DNA of 64,000 nt from Kosakonia pseudosacchari (GCF_900184035.1 NZ_FXWP01000027.1:1-64000), one strand, 5' to 3'. Shown: positions 10,170 to 19,451, numbered from the stretch's first letter. Numbers and translations: made by a program. The notes: generated by a model from the sequence alone, not told the origin.

Positions 10170-10454
10170 TGCTTACGCGGTTCAGCGCACAAATTGGCTG
10201 AATCGCGTTAATTTTACTTAAGTTAAAATTCACTGCTTTTATTACATACAGATTTTGCAGGGATATTTCCCGACTTTCTGCCGTGCGGCTGAAAAGCCAG
10301 CCAGTTATTCCTTCCTGAAGATGCCGTTAACGCTGGCGTTAAACGCAACTTATTTCCGGCTGCATCGATATTTTATATTTATAATTAAGTTTTATGTGTT
10401 AGCTTATTGTATACAAAATAATGATTATTAAAGTCAGGGGTATTACCGGTCGGT

Positions 10455-11177
10455 ATGCAGGATACAGAATTCTTTACCTGGCGTCGTGACATGATGTCGC
10501 GGTTCCAGGAGATGACAACGTCCCAGGATGTTTATTCAGAATTACAGCGGCAGACACAGCTGCTGGAATTTGATTATTTCTCGCTTTGCGTTCGTCACCC
10601 GGTGCCTTTTACCCGGCCGAAGTTGAGCGTTGAAACCTCTTATCCGCAAGCGTGGATGCAGCATTATCAGGCAGAGAACTACTTTGCTATTGACCCGGTG
10701 CTGAAGGCTGAAAACTTCATTCAGGGTCATCTTCCCTGGAATGACAAACTCTTTCGCGATGCCATGGTATTGTGGGATGCGGCACGGGATCACGGATTGC
10801 GCAAAGGTATTTCGCAGTGCCTGATGTTGCCCAATCATGCAATGGGTTTTTTATCCGTATCGCGCACCAGCCTGTTTGGCAAAATGATGTCGGATGATGA
10901 AATTGAATTGCGCCTGCAGACACTGGTGCAGTTAAGCCTGCTGGCATTAACGCGTCTGGAAGATCAGATGGTGCTGGCGCCTGAAATGAAATTCAGTAAG
11001 CGTGAACGTGAAATTCTCAAGTGGACGGCGGAAGGGAAAACATCTGCAGAGATCGCGATGATTTTATCCATATCCGAAAACACAGTTAATTTTCATCAAA
11101 AAAATATGCAGAAGAAATTTAACGCGCCGAACAAAACACAGATCGCATGCTACGCAGCGGCGACAGGGATGATTTAA
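10455..11177 (+). CDS. sdiA: LuxR-family quorum-sensing regulator SdiA
   Basis: SdiA binds N-acyl homoserine lactones made by other bacteria (its hosts normally have no synthase) and regulates transcription. The 240-residue protein has an autoinducer-binding domain at about 20-165 (FDYFSLCVRHPVPF, NYFAIDPVL, PWNDKLF, HGLRKGIS). The C-terminal LuxR HTH has KFSKREREILKWTAEGKTSA and ENTVNFHQKNMQKK. It lies in its usual place between the cystine cluster and yecF/uvrY and faces yecF convergently. Confidence 0.95.
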   Translation: MQDTEFFTWRRDMMSRFQEMTTSQDVYSELQRQTQLLEFDYFSLCVRHPVPFTRPKLSVETSYPQAWMQHYQAENYFAIDPVLKAENFIQGHLPWNDKLFRDAMVLWDAARDHGLRKGISQCLMLPNHAMGFLSVSRTSLFGKMMSDDEIELRLQTLVQLSLLALTRLEDQMVLAPEMKFSKREREILKWTAEGKTSAEIAMILSISENTVNFHQKNMQKKFNAPNKTQIACYAAATGMI

Positions 11178-11243
11178 ATATCCCTTATGTTTTGCCCGGC
11201 AAAGATAGCCAGCTGACAAAGTTATTTGGCAGCCGGTTATTAT

Positions 11244-11468
11244 TTACTGGCGATAGGCTTGTTTAATTTGCTTAACAGTACCGGAAAATACCGTCGCCTG
11301 AGCTTCGTCTTCCATTTGTTCGATTTGCTTTTCCATTTTAAGGATAACGCGTCCGGCGTCTGCCTGGCCCATAGCCTGCAGCATCAGCGTAATCATTGAT
11401 TTCAGGCAGGAGACTTCCAGCGCCAGTTCCTTTGCGTTATCAGCAGTGGAAAAATCAGGTGTGCTCAA
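11244..11468 (-). CDS. yecF: DUF2594 family protein YecF
   Basis: A 74-residue cytosolic protein of unknown function, conserved in Enterobacteriaceae. It is largely alpha-helical and Gln-rich ([21 protein letters not shown], then [13 protein letters not shown]), which suggests a short coiled coil. It is transcribed towards sdiA with about 66 bp between the two stops. Confidence 0.9.
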   Translation of the reverse strand: MSTPDFSTADNAKELALEVSCLKSMITLMLQAMGQADAGRVILKMEKQIEQMEDEAQATVFSGTVKQIKQAYRQ

Positions 11469-11934
11469 TTTATTTTCCTCGTTACGGTGTCGCGCAGGTG
11501 CGCGACGGACACTGTCAAAGCGGCGGAGTATACCATAATGATGGCAAAAGAAAGCAGCGGTTGTTTTTTGATCATTGTTTTTAGTTTATTAAATTAAACC
11601 TGACGGTAATTAACCGTGCTGCTTTTAATTGTCGAAGAATATATGTTTAAGTAAGGTTTAGAGGCAGTTAATGGTTGTTACATGCAAAGCGTGCTAATAG
11701 TCAGACCTGCAAACACCATTGTCGGGTAACGGCTTGAAAAGCAGGCCTAAAACTTTTTTAGCGCTGCGCTTAAAAAGATCGCGAAACTTTCCAGACGCTG
11801 TATAACTTAATTTCCAAAAACGCGAACAAAATCGAAAGTTACGGGTTTTTTAACCTTTCACTGTTAGATGAAAAAAAGTTAATATACGTTGAATAAGGTT
11901 TTTGTCGCGTTATCCCTATTTCGGAGATACTCCA
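11469..11934. other. 466-bp intergenic region between divergent yecF and uvrY
   Basis: This AT-rich stretch should contain the promoters of both genes. I see no further open frame with a ribosome site and no convincing RNA hairpin followed by a T run. No LexA-type box (CTGT-N8-ACAG) was found. The last 60 bases form the uvrY leader, with a CGGAGATA ribosome site next to an unusual TTG start. Confidence 0.5.
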
Positions 11935-12591
11935 TTGATCAACGTACTACTTGTTGATGACCATGAACTGGTGCGCGCAGGGATACGACGCATTCTTGAA
12001 GACATTAAGGGCATAAAAGTTATCGGCGAGGTCAACTGCGGGGAAGATGCCATTAAATGGTGTCGCGCCAATACGGTTGACGTCGTTCTGATGGATATGA
12101 ACATGCCCGGTATCGGCGGCCTCGAAGCGACGCGGAAAATCGCGCGTGGTAGCGCTGATACCAAAGTGATTATGCTTACTGTCCACACTGAAAACCCACT
12201 GCCTGCGAAAGTGATGCAGGCAGGTGCAGCAGGATACCTCAGCAAAGGCGCCGCGCCGCAGGAAATGGTGAACGCTATCCGCTCCGTGCAGTCTGGCCAG
12301 CGCTATATCGCTTCTGACATTGCTCAGCAAATGGCGCTCAGCCAAATCGAACCCGAAAAAACGGACTCGCCGTTCGACAGTTTGTCTGAACGTGAATTGC
12401 AGATTATGCTGATGATCACCAAAGGCCAGAAGGTCAATGAGATCTCAGAGCAGCTACATCTGAGCCCAAAAACGGTGAATAGCTACCGCTATCGTATGTT
12501 CAGCAAATTGAACATTCACGGCGACGTCGAACTGACGCACCTCGCTATTCGCCACGGGTTGTGCAATGCGGAGACGTTAATAAGTCAGTGA
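11935..12591 (+). CDS. uvrY: Response regulator UvrY (BarA partner)
   Basis: UvrY is phosphorylated by BarA and activates the CsrB/CsrC small RNAs, relieving CsrA control of carbon flow, motility and biofilm. The receiver domain spans residues 1-120, with acidic residues in VDDHEL, phosphoacceptor Asp54 in [10 protein letters not shown], and the conserved Lys in YLSKGA. The C-terminal LuxR-type HTH contains [17 protein letters not shown] and [14 protein letters not shown] chose the TTG at 11935 because it yields [12 protein letters not shown] and 218 residues, as in E. coli. A longer frame from 11902 has no ribosome site. The stop overlaps the GTG start of uvrC. Confidence 0.95.
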   Translation: MINVLLVDDHELVRAGIRRILEDIKGIKVIGEVNCGEDAIKWCRANTVDVVLMDMNMPGIGGLEATRKIARGSADTKVIMLTVHTENPLPAKVMQAGAAGYLSKGAAPQEMVNAIRSVQSGQRYIASDIAQQMALSQIEPEKTDSPFDSLSERELQIMLMITKGQKVNEISEQLHLSPKTVNSYRYRMFSKLNIHGDVELTHLAIRHGLCNAETLISQ

Positions 12592-14420
12592 CTGAAGTTT
12601 TTGATTCGAAAGCATTTCTCAAAACGGTTACCAGTAAACCCGGCGTTTATCGTATGTATGATGCCGGTGGAACTGTTATCTATGTCGGTAAAGCGAAAGA
12701 CCTGAAAAAACGGCTTTCCAGCTATTTTCGCAGCAACCTTGCCTCACGTAAAACGGAAGCGCTGGTTGCACAGATCCAGCAGATTGATGTCACCGTTACC
12801 CATACGGAAACCGAAGCGCTGTTGCTTGAGCATAACTACATTAAGCTCTACCAGCCCCGGTATAACGTGTTGTTACGTGACGATAAATCCTACCCGTTTA
12901 TTTTTCTCAGCGGCGATACGCATCCTCGTCTTTCCATGCACCGCGGCGCGAAGCATGCGAAAGGGGAGTACTTCGGGCCTTTTCCGAATGGCTATGCCGT
13001 GCGCGAGACGCTGGCGCTGCTGCAGAAAATTTTCCCTGTTCGCCAGTGTGAGAACAGCGTCTATCGCAATCGTTCACGCCCGTGCCTGCAATACCAGATT
13101 GGTCGTTGCCTTGGGCCCTGTGTCGCCGGGTTGGTCAGCGAGGAGGAGTATGCGCAGCAGGTTGACTACGTGCGCCTCTTTCTTGCCGGCAAAGATGACC
13201 AGGTACTGACTCAGCTTATCGCGCGCATGGAAAAAGCCAGCCAGGCGCTGGAGTTTGAAGAAGCGGCGCGTGTCCGCGACCAGATTCAGGCCGTACGCCG
13301 CGTGACGGAAAAACAGTTTGTTTCTAATACTGGCGACGATTTGGACGTTATTGGCGTGGCTTTTGATGCCGGAATGGCCTGCGTACATGTACTTTTTATC
13401 CGTCAGGGTAAAGTACTTGGCAGTCGCAGCTATTTTCCAAAAGTGCCGGGCGGCACCGAGCTTGGCGAAGTCGTGGAGACCTTTGTTGGCCAGTTCTATT
13501 TGCAGGGTAGCCAGATGCGTACCTTGCCGGGTGAAATCTTGCTCGATTTCAACTTGAGCGATAAAACGCTCCTGAGCGACTCGCTTTCCGAACTCGCAGG
13601 CCGACGGGTGAATGTGCAAACCAAACCGCGCGGCGATCGTGCGCGTTACCTTAAGCTGGCGCGTACCAACGCCGCCACGGCGCTGGCAACCAAACTTTCT
13701 CAGCAGTCTACGGTTCACCAGCGGCTTGCTGCGCTGGCTAGCGTGCTGGAGTTGCCGGAAGTGAAGCGTATGGAGTGTTTCGATATCAGCCACACGATGG
13801 GGGAGCAAACGGTGGCCTCATGCGTGGTATTTGATGCCAATGGCCCGTTGCGGGCGGAGTATCGACGTTACAACATTAGCGGAATCACGCCGGGTGATGA
13901 TTACGCGGCGATGAATCAGGTGCTGCGTCGCCGCTACGGTAAAGCGATCGAAGAGAGCAAAATCCCTGATGTGATCCTTATCGATGGTGGTAAAGGGCAG
14001 TTAGGGCAGGCGAAAGCCGTTTTTGCCGAACTGGATGTGGCGTGGGATAAAAATAAACCTTTGCTGCTGGGCGTAGCGAAAGGCGCCGATCGCAAAGCCG
14101 GTCTGGAAACGTTGTTCTTTGAGCCGGAAGGCGAGGGTTTTAGTCTGCCACCGGATTCACCAGCGCTGCATGTTATCCAGCATATTCGCGATGAGTCGCA
14201 CGATCATGCCATCAGCGGACACCGCAAAAAACGCGCGAAGGTAAAAAACACCAGTTCCCTGGAAACCATTGAAGGCGTCGGGCCGAAGCGACGTCAGATG
14301 TTGTTAAAATACATGGGCGGTTTACAAGGTTTACTCAATGCAAGTATTGATGAAATCTCAAAAGTGCCGGGCATCTCGCAAGGACTGGCAGAAAAGATCT
14401 ACTACTCGTTGAAACATTAA
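12588..14420 (+). CDS. uvrC: Excinuclease ABC subunit C
   Basis: UvrC makes the two incisions around bulky DNA lesions after damage is loaded by UvrA and UvrB. Domains in order over 610 residues: the N-terminal GIY-YIG nuclease for the 3' cut ([29 protein letters not shown]), a Cys-rich segment ([13 protein letters not shown]), the UVR motif that binds UvrB (near 200-235), the RNase H-like endonuclease for the 5' cut ([21 protein letters not shown]), and a C-terminal helix-hairpin-helix pair ([25 protein letters not shown]). I chose the GTG at 12588, overlapping the uvrY stop. Confidence 0.96.
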   Translation: MTEVFDSKAFLKTVTSKPGVYRMYDAGGTVIYVGKAKDLKKRLSSYFRSNLASRKTEALVAQIQQIDVTVTHTETEALLLEHNYIKLYQPRYNVLLRDDKSYPFIFLSGDTHPRLSMHRGAKHAKGEYFGPFPNGYAVRETLALLQKIFPVRQCENSVYRNRSRPCLQYQIGRCLGPCVAGLVSEEEYAQQVDYVRLFLAGKDDQVLTQLIARMEKASQALEFEEAARVRDQIQAVRRVTEKQFVSNTGDDLDVIGVAFDAGMACVHVLFIRQGKVLGSRSYFPKVPGGTELGEVVETFVGQFYLQGSQMRTLPGEILLDFNLSDKTLLSDSLSELAGRRVNVQTKPRGDRARYLKLARTNAATALATKLSQQSTVHQRLAALASVLELPEVKRMECFDISHTMGEQTVASCVVFDANGPLRAEYRRYNISGITPGDDYAAMNQVLRRRYGKAIEESKIPDVILIDGGKGQLGQAKAVFAELDVAWDKNKPLLLGVAKGADRKAGLETLFFEPEGEGFSLPPDSPALHVIQHIRDESHDHAISGHRKKRAKVKNTSSLETIEGVGPKRRQMLLKYMGGLQGLLNASIDEISKVPGISQGLAEKIYYSLKH

Positions 14421-14476
14421 GGGCTCTGTAGCACCATAGAGCGAATATTTACGGACAACAGACAGTTAACGCCACT

Positions 14477-15025
14477 ATGCGATTTAATATCCCTACGTTG
14501 CTCACCCTATTTCGCGTCATCCTGATCCCGTTTTTCGTGCTGGCGTTTTATCTTCCCTTTCCGTGGGCGCCGTTTGTTTGTGCGCTGATTTTCTGTTGTG
14601 CTGCGGTAACTGACTGGTTTGACGGTTTTCTGGCGCGTCGCTGGAATCAAAGTACCCGTTTTGGTGCCTTCCTTGATCCTGTTGCTGATAAAGTGCTGGT
14701 CGCGATTGCGATGGTGCTGGTCGCAGAACACTATCACAGCTGGTGGGTGACGCTGCCTGCGGCAACGATGATCGCGCGCGAGATCATTATCTCTGCGCTG
14801 CGTGAATGGATGGCGGAAATGGGTAAGCGCAGCCGCGTGGCCGTTTCGTGGATTGGTAAAGTCAAAACCACGTCGCAGATGGTTGCGCTGGTATGGCTCC
14901 TCTGGCGTCCGAATATCTGGGTTGAATATGCCGGAATCGCGCTGTTTTTCGTTGCCGCAGTGTTAACGCTGTGGTCAATGCTGCAATATCTCAACGCTGC
15001 GCGTGGCGATCTGCTTGAACCGTGA
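14477..15025 (+). CDS. pgsA: CDP-diacylglycerol-glycerol-3-phosphate 3-phosphatidyltransferase
   Basis: This inner-membrane enzyme makes phosphatidylglycerol phosphate, the committed step to phosphatidylglycerol and cardiolipin. The 182-residue protein has several membrane segments and the CDP-alcohol phosphotransferase motif D-G-x2-A-R-x8-G-x3-D-x3-D, seen as [20 protein letters not shown] followed by LDPVAD (about residues 45-71). It starts 56 bp after uvrC and belongs to the uvrY-uvrC-pgsA transcription group. Confidence 0.96.
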   Translation: MRFNIPTLLTLFRVILIPFFVLAFYLPFPWAPFVCALIFCCAAVTDWFDGFLARRWNQSTRFGAFLDPVADKVLVAIAMVLVAEHYHSWWVTLPAATMIAREIIISALREWMAEMGKRSRVAVSWIGKVKTTSQMVALVWLLWRPNIWVEYAGIALFFVAAVLTLWSMLQYLNAARGDLLEP

Positions 15026-15074
15026 TCGTTTCGTCGCAATTTTCAGCAAACGATCCGGGTTTTGAAAAATATCG

Positions 15075-15102
15075 TTGACTCAGTGCGTCAGGTAAGTAGA
15101 AT
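15075..15102 (+). promoter_or_regulatory. Probable promoter of the glyW-cysT-leuZ tRNA operon
   Basis: TTGACT (15075-15080) and TAGAAT (15097-15102) are separated by 16 bases and lie about 70 bases before the first tRNA, as expected for a strong sigma-70 tRNA promoter. Confidence 0.7.
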
Positions 15103-15174
15103 GCAACGCATCGGAAGGCGGCGTAGCTCGCCAGATGATTGTAAAATCAAGACATTACAACAAATCTTGATTAT

Positions 15175-15250
<76 letters not shown>

Positions 15251-15304
15251 GTTTAATGCATCGGCTATATTAGCGGGTGCGGGTTGAAAAACCTGTAGTA
15301 TTCA

Positions 15305-15378
15305 GGCGCGTTAGCAAAGCGGTTATGTAGCGGATTGCAAATCCGTCTAGTCCGGTTCGACTCCGGAACGCGCCTCCA
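15305..15378 (+). tRNA. cysT: tRNA-Cys (GCA)
   Basis: A 74-nt cloverleaf with acceptor GGCGCGT / ACGCGCC, anticodon GCA at 15337-15339, T-loop TTCGACT, discriminator T and encoded CCA. Confidence 0.97.
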
Positions 15379-15391
15379 ATTTCCTTCCCGA

Positions 15392-15478
15392 GCCCGGATG
15401 GTGGAATCGGTAGACACAAGGGATTTAAAATCCCTCGGCGTTCGCGCTGTGCGGGTTCAAGTCCCGCTCCGGGTACCA
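15392..15478 (+). tRNA. leuZ: tRNA-Leu (UAA), integration target of the prophage
   Basis: An 87-nt class II tRNA with a long variable arm, acceptor GCCCGGA / TCCGGGT, anticodon TAA at 15426-15428, T-loop TTCAAGT and encoded CCA. The 3' part from the anticodon loop onward is repeated at 48613, so this gene was cut and restored by phage integration and stays functional. Confidence 0.97.
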
Positions 15479-15551
15479 TGGGAAAACAAGAATAAAATCA
15501 ATGATAAGCAGTGTCGTGAAACCGCCCTTGAAGGCGGTTTTTTTATGCCTG
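15424..15551. repeat. Left attachment repeat of the prophage (attL side)
   Basis: These 128 bp match 48613-48740 with one difference (G at 15530, A at 48719). The repeat starts in the anticodon loop of leuZ and runs through the tRNA 3' half, its terminator and a further 10 or so bases. Strand exchange at a tRNA anticodon loop is usual for tyrosine integrases. The exact crossover point cannot be located inside identical sequence. Confidence 0.93.
15519..15547 (+). terminator. Terminator of the tRNA operon
   Basis: The stem ACCGCC / GGCGGT followed by seven or more T residues lies about 40 bases after leuZ. It lies inside the att repeat, so a second copy follows the integrase gene at 48708-48736. 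Confidence 0.88.
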
Positions 15552-15563
15552 AAATTTGCTGAG

Positions 15564-15591
15564 TGGCGATGAAATGGCGATGGTGTGGCGG
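15564..15591. repeat. Three 11-bp-spaced TGGCG repeats, possible integrase arm sites
   Basis: TGGCGATG occurs at 15564 and 15575 and TGGCGGTA at 15586, each exactly 11 bp apart, just inside the left end of the prophage. The helical-turn spacing next to the att core is what tandem arm-type integrase or excision-factor sites look like. This is inference. Confidence 0.45.
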
Positions 15592-15698
15592 TAACTAAAG
15601 CACTTAGTACAGAAAGTCCAAGTTATCATTCAGGTGATATAAAATATATTCATCTAATCAGACTGACATGATTTGGCAAAATTTAGAGTGTTATAATG

Positions 15699-15728
15699 AA
15701 AGAGCCCCGTTTTCACGGGGTCTTTTAT
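15699..15728. terminator. Bidirectional terminator near the left prophage end
   Basis: The stem GAGCCCCGT / ACGGGGTC with a TTTC loop has A residues before it and T residues after it, so it can stop transcription from either side. It lies 3' of the secreted-protein gene, which runs leftward. Confidence 0.8.
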
Positions 15729-15751
15729 AATCTCTCATCATTGTAATTCGA

Positions 15752-16057
15752 TTATTGAAGATTCTCTGTGTTAGTCCACAAATCGTATAGTTCACCTTTG
15801 AAGTAAACTTTTACTTGTGCGACGCCGCTTGTCCATCCCATTGATACGATTTTATCAACTGGCAAATCTTTCTTCGGGAAAAAACATTCTGTACCCATGA
15901 TTTCTTTGTAAGAATCTTGATCTTTGTGCTGAATGATGGCTTGTAATTTCTCAAATGCATTTTCAGACGTGCAAGCAGGATAGTCACCTTTAAGGCTTGC
16001 TGCTGAGGCAGCGCTACTGATAAATAAAAGGGTTGCTGTGCTTAAAATTTTCTTCAT
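15752..16057 (-). CDS. Small secreted protein of unknown function (prophage accessory gene)
   Basis: A 101-residue protein starting KKILSTATLLFISS. A Sec signal peptide covers about residues 1-20 (cleavage near SAASAAS), leaving a mature periplasmic or secreted chain of about 80 residues. Two Cys (about residues 29 and 57) could form a disulfide. I use the internal ATG at 16057, not the upstream one, because the signal peptide starts there and GGAAA precedes it. It sits between attL and ogr, outside the late operons and with its own terminator. This is the layout of a lysogenic-conversion gene. I do not recognise the family. Confidence 0.7.
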   Translation of the reverse strand: MKKILSTATLLFISSAASAASLKGDYPACTSENAFEKLQAIIQHKDQDSYKEIMGTECFFPKKDLPVDKIVSMGWTSGVAQVKVYFKGELYDLWTNTENLQ

Positions 16058-16098
16058 GATTTCCTTGCTTCCATAAAAATATTGAGGCGACAAACATT

Positions 16099-16347
16099 TT
16101 ATACCAACAGATCTAATTGACCATTCCCATAATGTGAGGATGGAAATGCATCAATGGGAATGAAATCATCCGGTAATTTCTCGCGGGGGCCGCGCTTCGT
16201 TACCAGCTTTTCCACACTGTTAAGTGTGGTAAATGTGATGCTGCATTCAAAGTTCTGGCACTGATGATACTGACGGATCGTCATCTCACTGAGACGGCGA
16301 CTGGTGCGTGTGCGAGCGACAGCACCACAAATTGGGCAAACAAACAT
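16099..16347 (-). CDS. ogr: Ogr/Delta-type late gene activator
   Basis: Ogr activates the late promoters of P2-type phages by contacting the RNA polymerase alpha subunit. The 82-residue protein has the zinc-binding set C4-x2-C7 and C30-x4-C35 (CPIC, QCQNFEC), with a basic stretch between (RTRTSRRLSEMTIRQY), as in P2 Ogr and P4 Delta. A GGGAGG ribosome site precedes ATG. It is downstream of D on the same strand, as in P2. Candidate target boxes are at 17607 and about 34095. Confidence 0.92.
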   Translation of the reverse strand: MFVCPICGAVARTRTSRRLSEMTIRQYHQCQNFECSITFTTLNSVEKLVTKRGPREKLPDDFIPIDAFPSSHYGNGQLDLLV

Positions 16348-16395
16348 GATGGCCTCCCGTGGCGGGAGTTGAACTCGCAGTTATTATGGCTTCGT

Positions 16396-17547
16396 TTATT
16401 CAGTCTCTGCAATCCATTCCGGTATTTTGGCTTCCAGCTCCAGCCGGGTTTTAAATCCACCGTCATCAATTGAATGTGCAGCACGGGCAATAATCCAGTC
16501 CTGAGAATCAATATCGGATTTAAACCCCGTAACGGTTCCGTGCATTTCCGGGTAGAGATCGGCACGGCCCCGCGCCAGTGTTAATGTAAATTCCGCTGCA
16601 CCCCGTTTGAGTTGTTGCCATTTGGCAGCAGCGGCGCGCTTAGCCGCTGTTTCACTGGCGTATGTTTTGCGTAATACATAGACGTTGCCGTCTTCACCCT
16701 CCAGATAATCCCCGTCTCTGGCGCTGCTGCGTGGTGGCTTTTTCTTTTTCGGCTTGCGGTTTTTGACCGTTACTTTTTTCTTTTTGCCGAATTCCAGATC
16801 CAGCCAGTACGCCCTTACGCCTGTATAGGCATCGCGATCAGCAATACGGAATGAATGGCGGTCACCACTTGAACGGGTGATTGAGAATTCCGGCAGCGGC
16901 TTAGCACTGGCGCTCACGCCGCCACCCGGCAGAATAAACAACAGGCTGCCATTTTTGATTGTGGCAATGGCGCCCAGCATTTCCGCCATTCTCGTCAGGA
17001 AAGACATATCACTTTCCTGCGTCTGATCGGCGTGATCGATCTCGATGTTGATGAGCTGCTCAGAAATAACCGGCGTCAGTTTATACCGGTGAGCGATGGC
17101 GGAAATGACGCGCTCAACCTTAACGTCATGCCAGGACACTTCGCGCTTGGTGTTGAATTCATCCCTGAAATCAGCGCTGCGTGCCGTCAGTTCCAGGCGA
17201 TCAGGCGGCCCGGAATGCGCCACTTCATCCAGGGTATAAATCCCTTTATAGACCAGCGGCTCGCCACGCCAGCCGATGGACACTGACAGTTCCGCCCCGC
17301 GCGGCGGCAACTGCAACTGGCCGTCACTGTCAGCAATAGTGATCGTCAGTTCATCGGCTTCAAATCCCCGGTTGTCGGTCAGTTCCAGTGAAATAAGCCG
17401 GTCATCCAGTATGGTCAGTGCTTTGCCACCAAGCATGATCCGGAACGCCGGAACCGGTGACAGCTCATCCTGAAAATCCTGAAATGTCTGTGCGCTCTTA
17501 TCCAGTTGTGCTTTGGTTTTGCTGATTGCGTCTGCTGACAGTGCCAT
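16396..17547 (-). CDS. D: Late control protein gpD (baseplate hub)
   Basis: gpD forms the baseplate hub that joins the tail tube to the spike and is needed for late tail assembly. The 383-residue protein carries PAFRIMLGGKALTILDDRLI and ITIADSDGQLQLPPRGAELS near the N-terminus, typical of the family, and a Lys-rich insert (FGKKKKVTVKNRKPKKKKP). I choose ATG 17547 because it is preceded by GGAGGAGTT and gives nearly the P2 length (387). A longer open frame upstream has no support. It diverges from the sheath gene, whereas in P2 it is the last gene of the FI operon on the same strand. Confidence 0.93.
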   Translation of the reverse strand: MALSADAISKTKAQLDKSAQTFQDFQDELSPVPAFRIMLGGKALTILDDRLISLELTDNRGFEADELTITIADSDGQLQLPPRGAELSVSIGWRGEPLVYKGIYTLDEVAHSGPPDRLELTARSADFRDEFNTKREVSWHDVKVERVISAIAHRYKLTPVISEQLINIEIDHADQTQESDMSFLTRMAEMLGAIATIKNGSLLFILPGGGVSASAKPLPEFSITRSSGDRHSFRIADRDAYTGVRAYWLDLEFGKKKKVTVKNRKPKKKKPPRSSARDGDYLEGEDGNVYVLRKTYASETAAKRAAAAKWQQLKRGAAEFTLTLARGRADLYPEMHGTVTGFKSDIDSQDWIIARAAHSIDDGGFKTRLELEAKIPEWIAETE

Positions 17548-17606
17548 GTGAACTCCTCCGGCGCTGATAGTTTCATGCGCGCGCGAAGCAGAAAACTGTC
17601 GTTTGT

Positions 17607-17624
17607 TGTCGCAAACATCAGACA
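17607..17624. promoter_or_regulatory. Candidate Ogr-binding box between divergent D and FI
   Basis: TGT-N12-ACA (TGT at 17607-17609, ACA at 17622-17624) matches the known P2/P4 late-promoter activator motif, which lies about 55 bases before the start of transcription. From this box, starts would fall near 17671 rightward (FI begins at 17698) and near 17561 leftward (D begins at 17547). One symmetric site may therefore serve both operons. Confidence 0.6.
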
Positions 17625-17697
17625 CCCGGCAGTACGTGTCGGGCATGCTCATTTTGTGGAATATAGCCCCGAACTCACAACATGATGGCGGTACAGC

Positions 17698-18879
17698 ATG
17701 ACCGACAACTTTTTCCACGGGGCGCGTGTTAAGGAGGAAACCGACCTCCAGACAGCGATCAATGACATTGATTCCACGGTCATTGGGCTTGTCGCTGTTG
17801 CGGATGACGCCGACCCCGAAACCTTTCCGCTCAACACGCCAGTGCTGCTGACGCGTGTTATCACAGCCCTGGGGAGCGCAGGCAAAACAGGCTCCCTCTA
17901 CAAATCCCTGAAAGCCATTTCCGACCAGGTGAGCACCCGCGTGATTGTGGTACGCGTTGCGGAGGCGAAGGCAGGGGAGAACGAGCCAACGCAATCCCAG
18001 CTCATCATCGGTGGCACGCAGGCTGACGGCAGTTATACCGGGATGTTTGCCCTCCTGACCGCCGAACAGAAAACCGGTTATCGCCCGCGCATTCTCGGTG
18101 TTCCGGACTATGACACTCAGGAAGTCACGGCGCAGCTGCGCGTGATCGCGAAACAGTTACGTGCATTCTCTTACAGCTATTGCGATGGCTGCGAGACTAT
18201 CGCCGAAGCGAAAGCCTACCGCGAACAGTTCGCTGAGCGCGAGGGCATGCTTATCTGGCCCAACTTCATCGCCTACAACTCACAGACCGGCGTGAATGAA
18301 GAGTTTCCCGCTGTCGCCTACGCGTTGGGGCTTCGTGCACTGATCGATAATGAACAGGGCTGGCACAAGTCGCTATCCAACGTCGCTGTCAGGAATGTAC
18401 TCGGGATTGCCAAAGATGTTTTCTGGGCGCTTCAGGCGGAAGATTCGGACGCTAACGAGCTGAATGCCAATGAGATCACCACGCTTATCAAACGTGACGG
18501 ATTCCGTTTCTGGGGCAACCGCACCACGGAAACGGATGAATACATTTTTGAGGTCTATACCCGCACAGCCCAGATTCTGGCGGACAGCATTGCTGAAGCG
18601 CAATTCACGACCGTTGACACGCCACTGACGCCTGCAAACGTCAAAGACGTGGTGAGTGGGATTAACAGCAAGCTTCAGGCATTAGTCACCGAGGGCAAAC
18701 TGATTGGTGCATCCTGCTGGTTCGATATTATTGATAACCCGACGACCGGCATCCGGCAGGGTAAAGCTGTGGTGCGCTACAACTACAGCCCGGTGCCACC
18801 GCTGGAAGATCTGACGATGATTCAGACATTCACCGATCAGTATTACGAAGCGGCATTTTCTTCCCTCGGAGGTGCGTAA
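17698..18879 (+). CDS. FI: Tail sheath protein gpFI
   Basis: gpFI polymerises into the contractile sheath that drives the tube into the cell. The 393-residue protein has the P2 sheath N-terminal pattern (FFHGARVKEE, IGLVAVADDADPETFPLNTP) and ends in the conserved C-terminal part of the family (VRYNYSPVPPLEDLTMIQTF, near P2's 396 residues). It is the first gene of the FI-FII-E-T-U set, abuts FII, and here runs rightward. Confidence 0.95.
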   Translation: MTDNFFHGARVKEETDLQTAINDIDSTVIGLVAVADDADPETFPLNTPVLLTRVITALGSAGKTGSLYKSLKAISDQVSTRVIVVRVAEAKAGENEPTQSQLIIGGTQADGSYTGMFALLTAEQKTGYRPRILGVPDYDTQEVTAQLRVIAKQLRAFSYSYCDGCETIAEAKAYREQFAEREGMLIWPNFIAYNSQTGVNEEFPAVAYALGLRALIDNEQGWHKSLSNVAVRNVLGIAKDVFWALQAEDSDANELNANEITTLIKRDGFRFWGNRTTETDEYIFEVYTRTAQILADSIAEAQFTTVDTPLTPANVKDVVSGINSKLQALVTEGKLIGASCWFDIIDNPTTGIRQGKAVVRYNYSPVPPLEDLTMIQTFTDQYYEAAFSSLGGA

Positions 18880-19395
18880 ATGGCGATCCCTAAAAAAATT
18901 CGCTTGTTCACGCTGTTCGTCAATGGCGTGAACTACATCGGGAAAATCCCCAGCGTGACGTTACCGAAGCTTACCCGCAAAACTGAGGATTTTCAGGGCG
19001 CCGGTATGCTCGGGGCGGTTGCCGTGGATCTGGGTATCGATTCCGGCGCGCTGGATGCCTCAATGGTTGTTGGCGGCGTGGTTGAAGAGTTGCTCCTGAA
19101 ATACGGTGGTGACATTGACGAACTGCGCCTGCGTTTTGCTGGCGAGATTTACAGTGGCGGAACCAGTTCCCTGATGGAAGTGGAAATGCGCGGGCGTATT
19201 ACGGAGATTGATCCCGGTGATGCAAAGCAGGGTGATGACACTAACCACACCTACGCCATCAAAAACACTTATTACAAGCTGTCAGTTGATGATAAGCCGC
19301 TGCTGGAAATTGACCTGCTGAACTTTATCTACAAGCGCAACGGGGAAAATCTCTACCCGGATCGTATTTCTTCCGCGCTTGGTCTGAATAGCTGA
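18880..19395 (+). CDS. FII: Tail tube protein gpFII
   Basis: gpFII stacks into the inner tail tube through which DNA passes. The 171-residue product (P2: 172) begins AIPKKIRLFTLFVNGVNYIG and contains GRITEIDPGDAKQGDDTNHT. It starts directly after the FI stop with GGAGG just inside FI. Confidence 0.95.
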   Translation: MAIPKKIRLFTLFVNGVNYIGKIPSVTLPKLTRKTEDFQGAGMLGAVAVDLGIDSGALDASMVVGGVVEELLLKYGGDIDELRLRFAGEIYSGGTSSLMEVEMRGRITEIDPGDAKQGDDTNHTYAIKNTYYKLSVDDKPLLEIDLLNFIYKRNGENLYPDRISSALGLNS

Positions 19396-19451
19396 CAACT
19401 TTCACTTAACCCTTTAACGGTGGCACAGGTTGCCACCCAGGAGATTTACCC

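Noticed and set aside
16348-16395. tRNA T-arm-like sequence (GAGTTCAACTCCCG on the minus strand) between D and ogr
   Set aside because: No D-arm, anticodon arm or acceptor stem is present; it serves as the ogr ribosome-site region.
17548-17994. N-terminal extension of gpD by up to 149 codons
   Set aside because: It runs antisense through the sheath gene start and the late promoter; the ATG at 17547 has a good ribosome site and gives the family length.
18373-18603. Antisense open frames within tail, capsid and metabolic genes
   Set aside because: They follow the codon structure of the real genes on the other strand and lack ribosome sites and recognisable content.
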